NCBI GenBank assembly: GCA_963921825.1
Contig: OY997596.1
Location: forward strand, 61,082,754 to 61,146,753
DNA: 64,000 bases
Reading direction: 5' to 3'
From: Erodium maritimum
Taxonomy: Eukaryota; Streptophyta; Magnoliopsida; Geraniales; Geraniaceae
Position 1 is the first letter of the stretch; the number at the start of each line of letters is the position of its first letter. Below, piece by piece: positions 62,713-64,000 of the stretch. Both the position numbers and the translations under genes were made by a program. The notes under the pieces are model-generated. The model saw only the letters and a program-made list of their open reading frames with translations, searched no databases and was not told the origin of the DNA.

Positions 62713-63485
62713 TTAGGATATATTTGCATTCTTCAAAGACGTGGACATCACCAATCCCGCACTTGTTCGCATTTCAAGATCCCCCAACATGGCAATACCG
62801 GAATCGCTTGTACTGAGATTAGGCTGCACCGTTTCCCATATCTTCTTCTTACTAATCTGCGCATTTTCATAGAACGGGTAATCCAAAATCAAAAACTTGC
62901 TTTGGGTATATATGGTAATCATCACCTAAGAACCTTAGTCACAAATAAGAGGAAAAATTACTATGGGTTTATGTGCAATTCATAAAGGTAGATATATGCA
63001 ATTAACCCTTCAAACAAAACTACATGTCCAACATTGTAGAAGGAGCCCACTCATACCGGGATTCTGAAATAACCAAAACAACACTAGATCGTAACCATGC
63101 TAGTTATATCAGAGCACACAATCAACTGCAGATCTCGAGTTTCTAATTGCCATACGTATTAACAAAAAGGATCGGGAATATTGACGATCAGATTTGTACT
63201 GACATGATGCTTCTTATTGAAATAATTTAGAAACATGGAAGACTGAGACTAAACTTCTTCGGTGTATGAAATTGCTACCTGGTTAGCTGTGGCAGCAGCC
63301 TTTTGGTTTTCTTTATCTTCTTCTGAGCCAAACCATATTCTTTCTCCAGGGAGTGAATCTTCGGGAGGCACGAGAAGCTCAACATTCTCGTGTGACTCAT
63401 CAGAAGCAGCCAAAAGCATTCCATGAGACTTGACACCTCGCATGTTCCTTGCCTTCAGATTAGCAAGGACGACTACTTTTCTATC
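62713..63485 (-). CDS. tRNA-binding EMAPII-like OB-fold protein (AIMP1/Arc1p-type), C-terminal part
   Basis: Two exons are in the window: 63279-63485 and 62713-62856 (117 codons including stop). The 5' part lies beyond 64000; 63486-64000 holds intron and a MITE-A. Family members bind tRNA and associate with aminoacyl-tRNA synthetases. The first exon reads [29 protein letters not shown], then [19 protein letters not shown], the second half of the tRNA-binding OB fold. The last exon carries the extension of the plant At2g40660-type protein: [38 protein letters not shown]. The donor AACCAG/GTAGCA and the acceptor GCGCAG join in phase 0; reading through the donor would stop after nine codons. This extension distinguishes it from plant MetRS, which ends soon after the fold. 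Confidence 0.88.
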
Positions 63486-63745
63486 CTACAGGTTCATACG
63501 ATTCACATATATTATAAACACGTCAGTAAAATATCATAGGACACCTATCAATTGCTCTTGCTCCTGATTCCCAAGGAACTAATTCCAATTTCTCATTTTC
63601 TCCTCAAATCTGCAACTCTTAAAATGTTCCAAGCAGATTACTCGATTCAATACACACATTGAACCTTGGTTTAATGAATATTGCTACACTAGCATCTTCA
63701 AAAAGGAGAGAAACTTAATTTCTCTTGTACTGATAAAAATTAAAA

Positions 63746-64000
63746 GGGATAATTGCAAAAACTTGCGGTCAACTATGTGCGTTTTGCAAATACTATAGGT
63801 GAACTGTTTTTTTTTTTGCAAAAAACATCCCCCAACTATATTTGTCTGCAAATCCATTATGTTTAACGGAAATTGGCCATGTGACAGTCACGTGACCTCA
63901 TTTTTTTTGGAAATGACAGTTTTGCAATTTAAAACCCTTATATATACACTTGTGCATGGTTACTTTCGACGTTTTGCAAACAAAATAACCCCGTTAGTGG
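63746..64000 (+). mobile_element. MITE-A, cut by the window end
   Basis: Starts GGGATAATTGCAAAAACTTGC and keeps the GTGACAGTCACGTGACC core and the ACCCTTATATATACAC marker, plus orientation. It continues beyond 64000. Confidence 0.85.

Overview
The window is nuclear DNA of a flowering plant, almost certainly a core eudicot. The genes have short exons and GT-AG introns, the protein families include plant-only ones (SKIP35, CGR2/3, CAPE-bearing PR-1, cytosolic BCAT), and the intergenic and intronic DNA is AT-rich and full of small palindromic transposons. I cannot name the species. I reconstructed twelve protein-coding genes exon by exon; the exon phases close in every gene and each ends in a stop, and only the last gene is cut by the window edge. 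I also find one RNA gene, a U4 spliceosomal snRNA.

Layout, left to right. A THO-complex subunit 7 gene (+, 1310-2681). A NOPCHAP1-like snoRNP assembly factor (+, 4109-6352). A directly repeated pair of secreted PR-1 genes (-, 7368-8394 and 12737-13761), separated by about 4.3 kb that includes transposon-derived GC-rich DNA. A nine-exon cytosolic branched-chain aminotransferase (+, 16592-22636). A CGR2/CGR3 Golgi pectin methyltransferase (-, 23540-25512, with a distant 5' UTR exon near 27.1 kb). A 4.7 kb gene-poor block of decayed retrotransposon and CACTA pieces. An eleven-exon DUF21/CBS (CNNM-type) membrane protein (+, 31826-38093). A basic Lys/Arg/Ser-rich protein of unknown function (-, 39175-41395). 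A domesticated Mutator-type transposase gene with two catalytic aspartates lost (-, 44409-46304). The U4 snRNA gene with promoter and 3' box (+, 49119-49369). A perfect 272-bp inverted repeat (49774-50343). A TPX2-like microtubule-associated protein gene shaped by repeated tandem duplication (+, 51280-56002). The ankyrin-type SKIP35 gene (+, 58125-61225). The 3' end of a tRNA-binding EMAPII-like OB-fold protein (-, 62713-63485).

The genes do not form a pathway. Several are housekeeping RNA or cell-cycle factors (THO7, NOPCHAP1, U4, TPX2-like, the tRNA-binding protein); the PR-1 pair is a defence locus. The common thread is the repeat load. At least ten recurring palindromic MITE families sit in introns and intergenic DNA. 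One (here MITE-A) has a clean 9-bp target duplication, which points to Mutator-type transposition. The notable structural features are the flipped MITE interior between the two PR-1 introns, a MITE fragment that forms the 3' splice site of BCAT exon 7, a MITE nested in another MITE, the perfect inverted repeat downstream of U4, and tandem duplications at four places in one gene. I saw no autonomous, intact transposon and no CRISPR or prokaryotic feature. Repeat family letters are my own labels; boundaries without a stated target duplication are good to about 10-20 bases.
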